Assembly: GCF_030518235.1 (NCBI RefSeq)
Contig: NZ_JAULSA010000015.1
Coordinates: forward strand, 31,341-95,340
DNA from: Saccharibacillus sp. CPCC 101409
GTDB lineage: Bacteria; Bacillota; Bacilli; Paenibacillales; Paenibacillaceae
Length of the DNA stretch: 64,000 bases
Direction of reading: 5' to 3'
The notes under the pieces were generated by a model. It saw only the letters and a program-made list of their open reading frames with translations. It was not told the origin of the DNA and ran no database searches. Position 1 is the first letter of the stretch; each line of letters starts with the position of its first letter. A program made the translations under genes and the position numbers. This document shows, piece after piece, positions 1 through 8,941 of the stretch.

Positions 1-880
1 CGACAACCTGAGTTTCCCATCCTCCTGTCCGACCTGCCGTACCTGCTGGAAATACAAGTTTGTGATTGTTTAAAGCTTTGCCTGTGCTGATGCTGTATAA
101 CGTGTGAAAAGACTGTTTCTCGGCAGGGTCCGCATGGGCTGCGTTGGCTGGAATGACTTCTTCGTACCGGTAAGAACTCCAAACGTTCAGATGCCCTCGA
201 GAATCGATGTCTAACTTCTTATTGATTGGAAGGGTTTTTAATTCTGTAACGGATTTATTATAGAGATTGATAATCTGCACGTTGTAATCTTCCGCCATCG
301 TTCTCTGGCCCACTTGTTCGACAGCCAGATAAGGATAGGCGGAAAAGTCCCAGTCGTCTATGCCGATATGCTCGTACAGTTTGCTTTTTGCCGGAACGCT
401 GTAACTAGAGACTGCTTTGCCGGCAGCTTCGTAAAGGGTAAACCGATTCGCATGGCGAGTCATAATGCGTTCTTTGACTTTACCCGAAGGAGCTGCCCAT
501 CTTGCTTCGCCTTGATCGGGGAGCGACACTTTGTAAATAGTCCGGCTAAGCTGTTTTCCGTTTTGATCGTAAACATGCTTTTCAATCCGATGCGATGTTC
601 CCTCCGTTAATAGCACGATTTTGGAGGGATTGGAAAGGACATGGGCATCCAATACCTTCCGGTCTTTAATCAAAGTCTGCAAAGTGCCGCTATTTAGATC
701 AACCATTTTGGCGCGCTCTTTTTCTTGTAAAAGACTTTTACTGTTTCCGATCGAACTGGTTAAACTATTATCCGAAAAAGCATTGGAACTCGGGTCGGCC
801 GCAAAAGAAATTCTTGGACCCATTACCAGGCTGGTGCCGAGAACAAACGCAATTGCCATTTTGGAAATCGGGGATTTCAT
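1..880 (-). CDS. secreted protein of unknown function, C-terminus outside window
   Basis: Reading the minus strand from an ATG at 880, the frame stays open for 293 codons and leaves the window at base 1, so the C-terminus is missing. A strong ribosome site (AAAGGAGGA, 889-897) sits 8 bases before the start. The first 27 residues are a typical Sec signal peptide (MKSPISKMAIAFVLG..., likely cut after ISFA), so the product is exported. The rest is hydrophilic, mixed alpha/beta in appearance, with no cysteine cluster, lipobox or repeat that I recognise; late residues (around 250-293) mention no known catalytic motif. Base composition is visibly lower in GC than the lipoprotein gene that diverges from it. 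Function unknown; the existence of the gene is well supported. Confidence 0.8.
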   Translation of the reverse strand, partial: MKSPISKMAIAFVLGTSLVMGPRISFAADPSSNAFSDNSLTSSIGNSKSLLQEKERAKMVDLNSGTLQTLIKDRKVLDAHVLSNPSKIVLLTEGTSHRIEKHVYDQNGKQLSRTIYKVSLPDQGEARWAAPSGKVKERIMTRHANRFTLYEAAGKAVSSYSVPAKSKLYEHIGIDDWDFSAYPYLAVEQVGQRTMAEDYNVQIINLYNKSVTELKTLPINKKLDIDSRGHLNVWSSYRYEEVIPANAAHADPAEKQSFHTLYSISTGKALNNHKLVFPAGTAGRTGGWETQVV

Positions 881-1178
881 CGATGATTCCTCCTTTATAT
901 TTATTTTTAAAGAAGAAAACTTTGGTTTACGGATCAGGGCTGGACAGGCCGCCGATTCTTTGTTTAAAACTGCAAATTTCGTGGTGTAAATAGGTATGAA
1001 AGCTGGCCGGCCGTTCATATCGGAGGAAAATAGGAAATATAACCAGTGATATAATATATTCCGATCCTGGAATTGTCAAATTATCGATTTTTATATATTA
1101 AAACTTGAGCTGTTCTTTCGGGATAATCTGTAACATATGCCGGACCGCGCCCGTCTAATAAATATGGAGGTGTTGACG
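881..1178. promoter_or_regulatory. divergent intergenic region with two candidate promoters for the lipoprotein gene
   Basis: On the plus strand an extended -10 (TG-A-TATAAT, 1047-1055) and a second promoter with TTGTCA (1073-1078), a 17-base spacer and TATTAA (1096-1101) precede the lipoprotein start at 1179. The rest of the gap is AT-rich leader of the minus-strand gene; nothing else is visible. Confidence 0.5.
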
Positions 1179-2120
1179 ATGACAAAATCCAAGAAAATGA
1201 TGACGCTCGGTTCCGCGCTGCTGCTGACGATCGCTCTGACAGCCTGCGGACAAGCGAAAGCGCCCGCGCCCGAGCTGGGCGACGTGCCGGAGAACATTAC
1301 GGAAGAACAGCCGCCGGCGGAGACCGATACGGGCGAGACCGACACGGAAGAGACGGAGGAGCACGAAGTGATTACCGCGACCGGCGAATACAACGGCCAG
1401 GCCGATCCGCACACGATCGAGATCAACGTGGACGGTACCCCGACTTCGTTCCAGCTTACCACCGCCGCGGAAGCGCAGATCGGCGACCTGAACGAAGGCG
1501 ATACGATCGAGTTCCAATATGTAGAGCATCCGGTCGAAGGCAGCGATACGCCGCAGCTTGAGATCCAGTCGCTGACCAAGACGGGCGAAGCGACCAGCGG
1601 CGCCGGAGGCGATTCGGAATCGTCCGGCGGCGAAGGAGCTTCCGACCGTCCGGCTACCGAAACGTTCCCGGCGGGCGACGGCGAGTCCGGAGAACTGACC
1701 GGCACGCTGGAACAGGGAGACGGCTACTCGCTGTACGTCATGGAAGGCTACACATTCGATGCCGCCGGCAGCAAGCTGACGCTGGACGCCAACCCGGACT
1801 ATTTTGCCGAGATCGAGCCTCTGCCGTCGGACTTCAACGTGGACGCCATACGCGCGGACGCGACCGCGGAACTGGAGAAAGACGGCGCCACGGTCAAAGA
1901 ATTCGACAGCGATACGCTGGTCGAAAGCCCGATGGTCAACGCGAGCCTGTTCCTTCAGGCAAGCACCGACAAGCTGGTCCGCGATTATATCGTGTGGGAA
2001 GCGCAGGACGCCAGCGGCTACATTTTCCACCTGAGTATACCGGAGGAAGAAGAAGGTCAGCCGTTCTATATTCCGGTCACCACTTCGCTTGCGACGATCA
2101 TGAAAGATCCAAGCAAATAA
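1179..2120 (+). CDS. lipoprotein with acidic linker, unknown function
   Basis: The start is ATG 1179, preceded by GGAGG at 1167-1171; an upstream in-frame ATG at 1137 has no ribosome site. Residues 1-21 form a lipoprotein signal peptide with lipobox LTAC, so the mature protein of about 293 residues is anchored to the outer face of the membrane. An acidic Glu/Thr/Asp-rich linker (about residues 24-62) is followed by a small beta-rich segment (about 65-130) resembling the short domain that many Paenibacillus lipoproteins carry, a Ser/Gly/Glu linker (about 135-160), and a C-terminal domain (about 170-313) with a 'GDGYSLYVMEGYTF' stretch. I do not recognise a named family for the C-terminal domain. 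It is a single gene followed by a terminator. Confidence 0.85.
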   Translation: MTKSKKMMTLGSALLLTIALTACGQAKAPAPELGDVPENITEEQPPAETDTGETDTEETEEHEVITATGEYNGQADPHTIEINVDGTPTSFQLTTAAEAQIGDLNEGDTIEFQYVEHPVEGSDTPQLEIQSLTKTGEATSGAGGDSESSGGEGASDRPATETFPAGDGESGELTGTLEQGDGYSLYVMEGYTFDAAGSKLTLDANPDYFAEIEPLPSDFNVDAIRADATAELEKDGATVKEFDSDTLVESPMVNASLFLQASTDKLVRDYIVWEAQDASGYIFHLSIPEEEEGQPFYIPVTTSLATIMKDPSK

Positions 2121-2172
2121 CGAAGCTTGCGATTTGACGTCGGCGCCGATTGGATGCGGCGTCCGGCAGCCG

Positions 2173-2211
2173 CCCCGGTTCCCGTTGATTCAGCGGGAAT
2201 CGGGGCTTTTT
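2173..2211 (+). terminator. rho-independent terminator after the lipoprotein gene
   Basis: A 12-bp stem (CCCCGGTTCCCG with CGGGAATCGGGG, one G-T pair) with a 9-base loop spans 2173-2205 and is followed by CTTTTT. It lies 50 bases after the stop codon. Confidence 0.8.
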
Positions 2212-2329
2212 ACGCGCAAAACGATCAGGGTGAAGGGGACCGCCCCGGACCGGCCTGCATTCTTGCGACAGCCTGCTAACAAAATGAAAGACAAGACGTT
2301 TCTTGCCGAACGGAAACACCGCTATTCGC

Positions 2330-2358
2330 TTGAATTCATTCGAAAAAAACGGTATAAC
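2330..2358 (+). promoter_or_regulatory. sigma-A promoter of the epimerase gene
   Basis: TTGAAT at 2330-2335, a 17-base spacer, and TATAAC at 2353-2358, 68 bases upstream of the TTG start at 2426. Confidence 0.6.
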
Positions 2359-2425
2359 TGACTCATAAAGAGATTGCCTGTTTTGATAACAAAAATCTAA
2401 CAAAATAGAATCGGAGGCGCTATCG

Positions 2426-3745
2426 TTGAGCGAAACGCTGACAGCACGCGCATGGTCGGAGCAATTGGAGCAGGAACTGAAGCACAATATACTGGAGTTT
2501 TGGATGGAACATGCTCCGGCGGCGGAAGACGAAGGATTTGTCGGGGAGATCGGCGCCGACCTGAGCGTGCGGGAAGACGCGGACCGCAGCCTGGTGCTGA
2601 ACGCGCGCATACTGTGGACGTTCGCCGCGGCCTACCGCCGTTATGCGGACAACCGGTATTTGGATATGGCTTCGCGGGCGTACCGGTATTTGCGGGCGCA
2701 TTTTCGCGATGTCGAGCAGGGCGGTTACTACTGGATGCTCACATCCAAAGGCGAAGCGTCCGAGGACAAAAAGCAGGTTTACGGCCAGGCTTTCGTAATC
2801 TACGCGCTGAGCGAGTACGTGCTGGCGCTGGATGCGCGGCAGGCGAGGTCGGAAGGAAACCATGCGGATCGAGCAGGAGACGCTGCGGAAAACGGCCGGG
2901 CGGAAAACGGCGATCCGGCGCTCTCTTCCGTCGCGGAAGCGGAATTGCGCGCCGAGCTGCTGATGGAAGCGCGGGAGCTGTTCCGGCTGCTGGAAACCCA
3001 CAGCCGCGACGCGCATTACGAAGGCTATATCGAAGCGCACGCGCGGGACTGGTCGGCGACCGACGATCTCAGCCTGAGCGGGAAAGACCTGAACGAGAAA
3101 AAGTCGATGAACACGCATCTGCATGTGCTCGAAGGGTATACGAACCTGTACCGGATCTGGCCGTCGGAAGAATTGAAAAGCCGGCTGTCGACGCTGCTGG
3201 AAACGATGCTGGATCATATCGTGGACGCGGAGACCGGGCATTTCCTGCTGTTCTTCGACGAAGCCTGGACTTCCAAATCGGCGCATGTCTCGTACGGGCA
3301 CGATATCGAAGGCAGCTGGCTGCTGATGGAAGCGGCCGAAGTACTCGGCGACGGGGAGCTGGAGCATCGGGTGCGCGAAACGGCGCTGAAGATGGCGCGG
3401 GCCGTGCTGGAGCGGGGCGTCGATACGGACGGCGGATTGTGGAACGAAGCGGAGCACGGCAGGCTGGTCGACGACGGCAAAGACTGGTGGCCGCAGGCCG
3501 AAGCGATGGTCGGTTTCTATAACGCCTACCGGGCGACCGGCGACGAGGCTTACCGCACGGCGGCCGAGCGCTCCTGGAACTTTATCCGCGAGTATATCGT
3601 GGACCGCGAGCACGGCGAGTGGTACTGGAGCGTATCGAACGACCGGATGCCGAATGTAAAAGACCCCAAGCTCGGCGCGTGGAAATGTCCGTATCATAAC
3701 GGGCGGGCGTGTTTGGAGATGTTGGGGCGGATTGAGCGGGCGTAG
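2426..3745 (+). CDS. AGE-family sugar 2-epimerase (cellobiose 2-epimerase-like)
   Basis: An (alpha/alpha)6-barrel enzyme of the N-acylglucosamine 2-epimerase family, cytoplasmic. The N-terminus (WSEQLEQELKHNILEFWMEH, 'GFVGEI') and the segments KKQVYGQAF (about residue 112), 'SYGHDIEGSWLL' (about 290) and 'WWPQAEAMVGFYNAY' (about 352) with catalytic-type histidines are those of cellobiose 2-epimerases, which convert the reducing-end glucose of cello- or manno-disaccharides. Start is TTG 2426 with GGAGG at 2413-2417. At 439 residues it is about 30 longer than the usual 390-410: a low-complexity Ala/Glu/Gly/Asn insert occupies about residues 139-172. It has its own promoter and terminator. The substrate cannot be decided from sequence; mannobiose or N-acylglucosamine are alternatives. 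Confidence 0.88.
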   Translation: MSETLTARAWSEQLEQELKHNILEFWMEHAPAAEDEGFVGEIGADLSVREDADRSLVLNARILWTFAAAYRRYADNRYLDMASRAYRYLRAHFRDVEQGGYYWMLTSKGEASEDKKQVYGQAFVIYALSEYVLALDARQARSEGNHADRAGDAAENGRAENGDPALSSVAEAELRAELLMEARELFRLLETHSRDAHYEGYIEAHARDWSATDDLSLSGKDLNEKKSMNTHLHVLEGYTNLYRIWPSEELKSRLSTLLETMLDHIVDAETGHFLLFFDEAWTSKSAHVSYGHDIEGSWLLMEAAEVLGDGELEHRVRETALKMARAVLERGVDTDGGLWNEAEHGRLVDDGKDWWPQAEAMVGFYNAYRATGDEAYRTAAERSWNFIREYIVDREHGEWYWSVSNDRMPNVKDPKLGAWKCPYHNGRACLEMLGRIERA

Positions 3746-4268
3746 GAGTAGAAGAGTATTCGGAAGAACGTTTATGTTCGCTCGCTGTTCACGGAAAAAG
3801 TTTTAAAAGCCGCGAGAATATTCGCTGCGGCCGTCTGCAGAAAGTCGGGAAGGCTTGATTGGACCCGGCTTTAATCCGAATTTAATCCGGCTTGAACCCG
3901 GATTGAACGGAGTTTTTCAGCGTATTGGAAACGAGGCCGTCCCGCAAGCCGAAAACAGGCGGGACGGTCCTTTTTGGCGTTCTTATCCTTCGGTTGACAT
4001 AAAGCCGAAACGAATCCGGAATGTGGAGAAGAAAATAGAGGAATGCTGCGGATATGCATCATTTTCGCCCGAAAAGAGACGGTATAGCGGATAATGTTGC
4101 GCGAATACATCATTTGATTCCAGCGGCCGAAATTCCGCGGCCGCCGCTCGGGCGAAAGCCGAATAAAGCGAAGCATAAGGCGAGAATCGGCACAAGACGG
4201 GCCTCGCGCCGATCGGCACTTCGCGCGGCGAGGCCTGCTTGGGGCAGGCATGCCCTGCCTGCATCTTG
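3746..4268. other. intergenic region between convergent genes with hairpins
   Basis: Holds a hairpin at 3812-3834 (GCCGC / GCGGC arms), a cluster of related words TTTAATCCG and AATCCGG/CCGGATT around 3866-3905, and the terminator at 3937-3975. No credible gene: frames open on both strands here lack ribosome sites and recognisable products. Confidence 0.5.
3937..3975 (+). terminator. rho-independent terminator
   Basis: Perfect 9-bp stem CCGTCCCGC (3937-3945) / GCGGGACGG (3959-3967) followed within 3 bases by TTTTT. The orientation fits the epimerase transcript, although it sits 190 bases after that stop codon. Confidence 0.7.
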
Positions 4269-5444
4269 TTATACCCCGCGCGTTCCGGTATCGCCACGGG
4301 ACTCGGCTGGACTCCCGGCTTCGTCTTCGCCGTCCGCTTCGGCATAGCCGCTCTGCTCGGCGGAGATACGCTCCGGCGGCAGTTCCGCCACGGAGCTTCG
4401 GAGCACCAGGTCCGAAGACAGCAGGATCTTCTCCAGCGGAGCCTTGGGATCGCGGATGCGTTCGAGCAGGCGGAGGGCGGCGCGGCGGCCCATCGCTTCT
4501 TTGGGCACGTGCACGGTGGTCAGGGCGGGCGAATCGGCGGTGCCGCCGGCGGCGTCGATATTGTCGAAGCCGGTCAGCGAGACGTCTTCGGGCACGCGGA
4601 GGCCCAGCGAGGCCAGCGAGCGGGCGGCGACGAGCGCCACGTCGTCGTTGGCGCAGACGAGCGCCGTCGGCAGCGCGTGCTGTCTGCGGCGCTTCGCCAG
4701 CCACTGGCGAAGCTCGGGCTCGTACGCCGCGCCGTCGATGCCGGCGAGATGGTTCATCGGGTCCGAGCCGCCCTGGACCCGGAGGCCGCGGCTTTCGAGC
4801 GCCGCGCGGAAGCCGCTCCAGCGGTCGCGGAAGCTGCGCGAGAAGCCGGCGCTGCCGAGGAAGTGCAGTCGGCGGTGCCCGCAGCCGATCAGATGGTTCG
4901 TCAGACGCATGCTGGCGTCGACGTTGCCGGCGAAGACGGTATCCGCGGGAACCAGCGGATCTTCGTGGTCGATCAGGACCGTCGGCAGGCCGAGCCGGTG
5001 CACATCGAGCAGCAGCGGCGTCGAGATCTCGCCGATCCCGATCAGGCCGAGGATGCCGTCCGGATTCAGGACGCTCGTCACGGCGTCGATCCGCTGCTCG
5101 GACACGATCACGATGCCGAGTCCCTGCTCTTCGAGCGCCTCCGTGACGCCGTTCAGGATGCGTCCCCAGTACAGCGATTCCGGCGTCTGGAAGCGCACGT
5201 TCGGCATCAGCACGAGTACCGACTGGCGGCCGGGATCGCGGGTCCGGGCCGGATCGGGTATGCGCCGCGCCGCCTGCCCGTATCCCCGGGGCTGCGTGAA
5301 GTAACCGAGCTGCGATGCCGCCCGGATCACCCGTTCGCGCGTCGCTTCGCTGACCCCTCCTTTGCCCGACAGGGCTTTGGAGACGACGAATTTGGATACG
5401 CCGAGCTGATCGGCGATTTGCTGCATCGTTACTTTTTTGGCCAT
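4269..5444 (-). CDS. LacI-family transcriptional repressor
   Basis: Residues 1-55 form a classic LacI helix-turn-helix and hinge (VTMQQIADQLGVSKFVVSKAL, then GVSEATRERVIRAASQLGY). Residues about 70-345 match the periplasmic-binding-protein-like ligand domain, including 'GILGLIGIGEISTPLL', 'CANDDVALVAARSLASLGL' and 'LTGFDNIDAAGG', which are usual LacI positions. The last 40 residues are a Glu/Ala/Ser/Gly tail beyond the normal end. Family members bind a sugar and release an operator. It stands alone, divergent from corA and convergent with the epimerase, so its target is unclear; the epimerase is a plausible but unproven candidate. A 9-bp inverted repeat lies in its upstream region (5489-5524). 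Confidence 0.92.
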   Translation of the reverse strand: MAKKVTMQQIADQLGVSKFVVSKALSGKGGVSEATRERVIRAASQLGYFTQPRGYGQAARRIPDPARTRDPGRQSVLVLMPNVRFQTPESLYWGRILNGVTEALEEQGLGIVIVSEQRIDAVTSVLNPDGILGLIGIGEISTPLLLDVHRLGLPTVLIDHEDPLVPADTVFAGNVDASMRLTNHLIGCGHRRLHFLGSAGFSRSFRDRWSGFRAALESRGLRVQGGSDPMNHLAGIDGAAYEPELRQWLAKRRRQHALPTALVCANDDVALVAARSLASLGLRVPEDVSLTGFDNIDAAGGTADSPALTTVHVPKEAMGRRAALRLLERIRDPKAPLEKILLSSDLVLRSSVAELPPERISAEQSGYAEADGEDEAGSPAESRGDTGTRGV

Positions 5445-5488
5445 GAATGCGTTCCTCCGCCCGCGTAATCGATCCGGTTCACACGCTG

Positions 5489-5524
5489 CCGGATTTTACA
5501 TAACAAGAGTATAACAAAATCCGG
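5489..5524. promoter_or_regulatory. inverted repeat upstream of the LacI gene
   Basis: CCGGATTTT (5489-5497) and AAAATCCGG (5516-5524) are perfect inverted arms separated by 18 AT-rich bases, 45 bases upstream of the repressor start. It could be an autoregulatory site. Confidence 0.35.
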
Positions 5525-5565
5525 TTTTGCGCGTCCATATTAATGAAGCTTTCCGCCGGGAAAGG

Positions 5566-5595
5566 TTGCGGACCCGCCGCGGGGCGCTGTACGAT
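5566..5595 (+). promoter_or_regulatory. candidate promoter of the CorA gene
   Basis: TTGCGG at 5566-5571, an 18-base spacer and TACGAT at 5590-5595, about 150 bases before the start codon. Confidence 0.4.
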
Positions 5596-5742
5596 AAAGG
5601 CAAGCGGGCGCATCCGCGCCGCTTTCCGATCTTCCCGTTTTTCCGCCGGCGAGGCGCATGACCCGCACCGGCGGGAACGAAACTTTTTACAAAAAAAGAT
5701 TCGCACCAACATTCCAAGCCGACACGAAGGAGGAAGACCGCA

Positions 5743-6705
5743 TTGATCCGGACGCTTGCGGTAACGCACGATCAGGAAGTTCGCCTCGATATTCCGCTGA
5801 CGGAACTGGACCCGGCGAATTACAAATGGTTCTGGGCCGATTTTCAGGCGCCGACGCAGCGGGAAACCGACCTGCTCGATACGTATTTTCATTTTCACCC
5901 GCTGGAGATCGAGGATTGTCTGAACGACGTGCAGCGCCCGAAGATGGACCCGCACGACAAATACGTTTTTCTGGTGACGCACGCGCTTGAAAAAGGCGGC
6001 AAGGAAACGGGCGAAGTCGATCTGTTCCTCAGCGGAACGTTTCTGGTCACTTTCCATTTCAACCGGATGAGGGAGATCGACGAAGCGTGGGAACGCATCC
6101 AGACGCGGACGGTGCGCGAATCGATGGATACGGGCCCGGTCACGGCGGCTTACCTGGTGCTGGACGCGCTGGTGGACGAGTATTTCCCGTGCGTGTTCGG
6201 CATCGAGGACGAGCTGGCGGACCTGGAGGAAAAAGGCGGCCGCGAGTCGGTGGATCTGCTGCTGTCCCAGGTGTTCGAGCTGCGCAGCCGGCTGCTGAAG
6301 CTGCATCATACGATTGTGCCGATGCGCGATCTGCTGTACCGGATCATCAATTCGCAGCATATCGAGAGCAGTCAGGAAAAAGAGTACCGGGTCTATTTTA
6401 CCGATATTTACGACCACCTGCTCAAGCTGTCCGAGATGATCGAATCCAACCGCGAAATGACGGCCGACCTGCGCGACAGCTACATCTCGCTCAACTCCAA
6501 CCGGATGAACGGCATCATGAAGACGCTCACCGTGATCACGACCGTGTTTATGCCGCTGACGCTGATCGCCGGGATTTACGGAATGAATTTCGACAATATG
6601 CCGGAGCTTCATTTGAAATACGGCTATTTTATCGTGCTCGGCGCGATGGTGTTTCTCGGCGGGGCGATGATGGGCTGGTTCTGGCGCAGAGGCTGGTTCA
6701 AATAG
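5743..6705 (+). CDS. CorA-family magnesium/divalent cation channel
   Basis: A 320-residue CorA protein: a cytoplasmic alpha/beta N-domain (1-150), long helices (150-250), then two C-terminal membrane segments (about 258-278 and 293-313) with the signature IYGMNF loop, the GMN ion-selectivity motif, between them. The short basic tail WRRGWFK is usual for CorA. It forms a pentamer in the inner membrane and carries Mg2+ (some relatives Co2+ or Zn2+). Start is TTG 5743 with AAGGAGGA at 5728-5735. Monocistronic between LacI and yerC. Nothing unusual in its motifs. Confidence 0.93.
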   Translation: MIRTLAVTHDQEVRLDIPLTELDPANYKWFWADFQAPTQRETDLLDTYFHFHPLEIEDCLNDVQRPKMDPHDKYVFLVTHALEKGGKETGEVDLFLSGTFLVTFHFNRMREIDEAWERIQTRTVRESMDTGPVTAAYLVLDALVDEYFPCVFGIEDELADLEEKGGRESVDLLLSQVFELRSRLLKLHHTIVPMRDLLYRIINSQHIESSQEKEYRVYFTDIYDHLLKLSEMIESNREMTADLRDSYISLNSNRMNGIMKTLTVITTVFMPLTLIAGIYGMNFDNMPELHLKYGYFIVLGAMVFLGGAMMGWFWRRGWFK

Positions 6706-6773
6706 AAGCGGGCCGAAAGAAGCGGCTGCGCGGACACTTCGTTCGCCTCTGCGTCGCGTGAAATCGGTAACGC

Positions 6774-6802
6774 TTGAAAAACGTAACTTGGACCGCTACA
6801 AT
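6774..6802 (+). promoter_or_regulatory. sigma-A promoter of the yerC-cbiX-dgkB operon
   Basis: TTGAAA (6774-6779), 17-base spacer, TACAAT (6797-6802); a near-consensus promoter 135 bases before the yerC start. Confidence 0.75.
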
Positions 6803-6936
6803 GATAAAGTAAGCGAAAAAAGATAAGCATACCGGACTTTCGCAGGCGGCGAAGAAAGAATTTCCCGGCCTGGCGGTGTTCCGGCGGTCGACCGCTTTAT
6901 GCAGTTCACCAGTAAACGGTAGGGGATGATCTTTCA

Positions 6937-7227
6937 GTGCAGCTGAAAAAGTTAAATGATAAAACGTTCGACCAATTATTCGAAGCCGTTCTGACGCTGA
7001 AGAATCTCGAAGAGTGCTACGTATTCTTCGACGATCTGTGCACGGTCAACGAGATCCAGTCGTTGTCGCAGCGGCTCGAGGTGGCGCGCATGCTCGGCAA
7101 GGGCAGCACATACAACCAGATCGAAGCGGAAACGGGCGCCAGCACGGCGACCATTTCGCGGGTCAAGCGCTGCCTCAACTACGGCAACGACGGCTACAAA
7201 ATGACGCTCGATCGTCTGGGACGCTAA
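6937..7227 (+). CDS. yerC: YerC/TrpR-related DNA-binding protein
   Basis: A 96-residue TrpR-superfamily protein. The centre reads 'CTVNEIQSLSQRLEVARML' and then 'TYNQIEAETGASTATISRV', the helix-turn-helix of the YerC/YecD family. Members are small all-helical DNA binders conserved in Firmicutes; their ligand is not established. The start is GTG 6937 after an AGGGG box (6921-6926). It is the first gene of an operon: cbiX begins 4 bases after its stop. The neighbours give no obvious regulatory target beyond the operon itself. Confidence 0.85.
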   Translation: MQLKKLNDKTFDQLFEAVLTLKNLEECYVFFDDLCTVNEIQSLSQRLEVARMLGKGSTYNQIEAETGASTATISRVKRCLNYGNDGYKMTLDRLGR

Positions 7228-7231
7228 GACG

Positions 7232-8002
7232 ATGAGAGCGGGCGCGCTGATTATCAGCCACGGTTCGCCGCAGCCCGAATGGGTGGCGGCGGTGGAGGAA
7301 GCGGCCGGCGAAGTTCGAATCAAGGAAGAGATGCCGGTCGCGGTGTCGTTTCTGGGCAATGTGGAGGGCGCGTCGATCCAGGACGGGATCGACGCGCTGG
7401 AAGCGGAGGGCGTCACGGACATTCTGGCCGTGATGCTGTTCGTGTCGGAAGGAAGCACGCATATCGACGAGATCCACTACGCGCTGGGCGCCAAGCCCGA
7501 GCCGGACAAGGAAACGGACCTGGAGCCGTTTCGCATCCGCGCGCGCGTCCATGTCGGGCGCGCGATGGGAGACGACGAAGACGTGGCGCGCATGGTCTGG
7601 GACAAGATCGCGCCGGCTTCGAAGAATCCGGAGCGGGAAATGGTGCTGCTTATCGGGCACGGCAGCGTGCACGACGGGTTCCGCGAACGCTGGGAAGACG
7701 GCGCGCGGAAGCTTGCGAAACGGGTCGGCGAAGTCAGCGGCCTCGCCTGCGACTTTGCGCTGCTCAATCCGGACGGCTTGAAACAAACGGCGCGGCGGTG
7801 GATCGAGGACGGGTATACCGTGCTTGCGGCGCCGATCTTTTTGAGTACGGGCTATTTCCTGCAAACGGTGATTCCGCGTAAACTGCAGGGGTTAAGCTAT
7901 GAATATACCGGTCAGGCTCTGCTGCCTCATCCGCTGCTGCCGGTCTGGATCGAACGGCAGATCGAAGGACTGCTGGACGGCCTGGGCGGCAAGCGCGATT
8001 AG
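7232..8002 (+). CDS. CbiX/sirohydrochlorin chelatase-family protein, two tandem domains
   Basis: Contains two chelatase half-domains: the first opens with IISHGSP (His about residue 10), the second with LIGHGS (about residue 138), followed by 'PIFLSTGYFLQTVIPRKL', which matches the end of a CbiX domain. CbiX proteins insert Co2+ or Fe2+ into sirohydrochlorin for cobalamin or siroheme. At 256 residues it has the two-domain length. No other tetrapyrrole gene is nearby; the partners are yerC (4-base gap) and dgkB (49-base gap), so it may act on another substrate. Start ATG 7232 sits in an operon and its ribosome site would lie inside the end of yerC. Confidence 0.8.
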   Translation: MRAGALIISHGSPQPEWVAAVEEAAGEVRIKEEMPVAVSFLGNVEGASIQDGIDALEAEGVTDILAVMLFVSEGSTHIDEIHYALGAKPEPDKETDLEPFRIRARVHVGRAMGDDEDVARMVWDKIAPASKNPEREMVLLIGHGSVHDGFRERWEDGARKLAKRVGEVSGLACDFALLNPDGLKQTARRWIEDGYTVLAAPIFLSTGYFLQTVIPRKLQGLSYEYTGQALLPHPLLPVWIERQIEGLLDGLGGKRD

Positions 8003-8051
8003 AAGGGCTGCCGGAACGGAACCAATTTAGAGGAACGGTGGAGTTTGGCGT

Positions 8052-8933
8052 ATGAGAAGAGCGAGGCTCATTTATAATCCGACGTCTGGACGCGAAGAAA
8101 TGCGGCGCCGGCTGCCGGATATTTTGCAGCGCCTCGACGAAGGCGGCATCGAGACGACGGTGCACGCCACGACCGGCGAAGGCGACGCGACGCGCGCCGC
8201 CGCCGACGCGGCGCAGCGCGGCTACGATATCGTCATCGCCGCGGGCGGCGACGGCACGATCTACGAAGTGGTCAACGGCCTGGCGAACCAGGAACACCGG
8301 CCGGATCTCGGCGTGTTTCCGCTCGGCACGACCAACGATCTGTCGCGCGCGCTCGGCATCTCCCGCCAGTGGGAAGACTACTGCGATCTGGTGCTGCGCG
8401 GCGAGTCGAGGCCGATCGACGTCGGCCGCGCGAACGACCGCTATTTTATCAATATCGCCGGCGGCGGCTCGCTGACCGAACTGACTTACGAAGTGCCGAG
8501 CCGGCTCAAGACGATGATCGGGCAGCTCGCTTATTATTTCAAAGGCGTGGAGAAGATGGTCAACCTGACGCCGATGCAGCTCAAGATCCAGGCCGAAGGA
8601 CAGCCGGAGCTCGAAGGCGAGTTCATGATCTTCCTGATCGGCAACACAAACTCGGTCGGCGGCTTCGAGAAGCTGATGCCGGGCGCGGTGATCGACGACG
8701 GCCTGCTCGACGTGATCGCGCTCAAGAAATGCAATCTGGCCGAGTTTATCCGCGTGGTCTCGATGGCGCAGCGCGGCGATCATTTCAACGATCCCAACGT
8801 GGTTTATTTCCGCACGCAGCGGCTCGAAGTGACGTCGCCCAACGATGTGCTGCTCAACCTCGACGGCGAGCTCGGCGGCAGACTGCCGGGGCTGTTCGAA
8901 GTGCTGCCGCAGCATCTGCGGGTGTTTGCGTAA
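8052..8933 (+). CDS. dgkB: diacylglycerol kinase (DgkB-like lipid kinase)
   Basis: A 293-residue lipid kinase of the DAGK catalytic family. It begins RARLIYNPTSGRE, the family's N-terminal motif, followed by 'AAGGDGTIYEVVNGL' (about residue 62, nucleotide binding) and 'FPLGTTNDLSRALGI' (about 92). The C-terminal beta domain ends 'LNLDGELGGRLPGLFEVLP', normal for DgkB. In Gram-positive bacteria this soluble enzyme returns diacylglycerol released by lipoteichoic acid synthesis to phosphatidic acid. It is the last gene of the yerC operon, and in many Bacillales dgkB lies directly before rlmCD, as here. Confidence 0.9.
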   Translation: MRRARLIYNPTSGREEMRRRLPDILQRLDEGGIETTVHATTGEGDATRAAADAAQRGYDIVIAAGGDGTIYEVVNGLANQEHRPDLGVFPLGTTNDLSRALGISRQWEDYCDLVLRGESRPIDVGRANDRYFINIAGGGSLTELTYEVPSRLKTMIGQLAYYFKGVEKMVNLTPMQLKIQAEGQPELEGEFMIFLIGNTNSVGGFEKLMPGAVIDDGLLDVIALKKCNLAEFIRVVSMAQRGDHFNDPNVVYFRTQRLEVTSPNDVLLNLDGELGGRLPGLFEVLPQHLRVFA

Positions 8934-8941
8934 GGATAACG

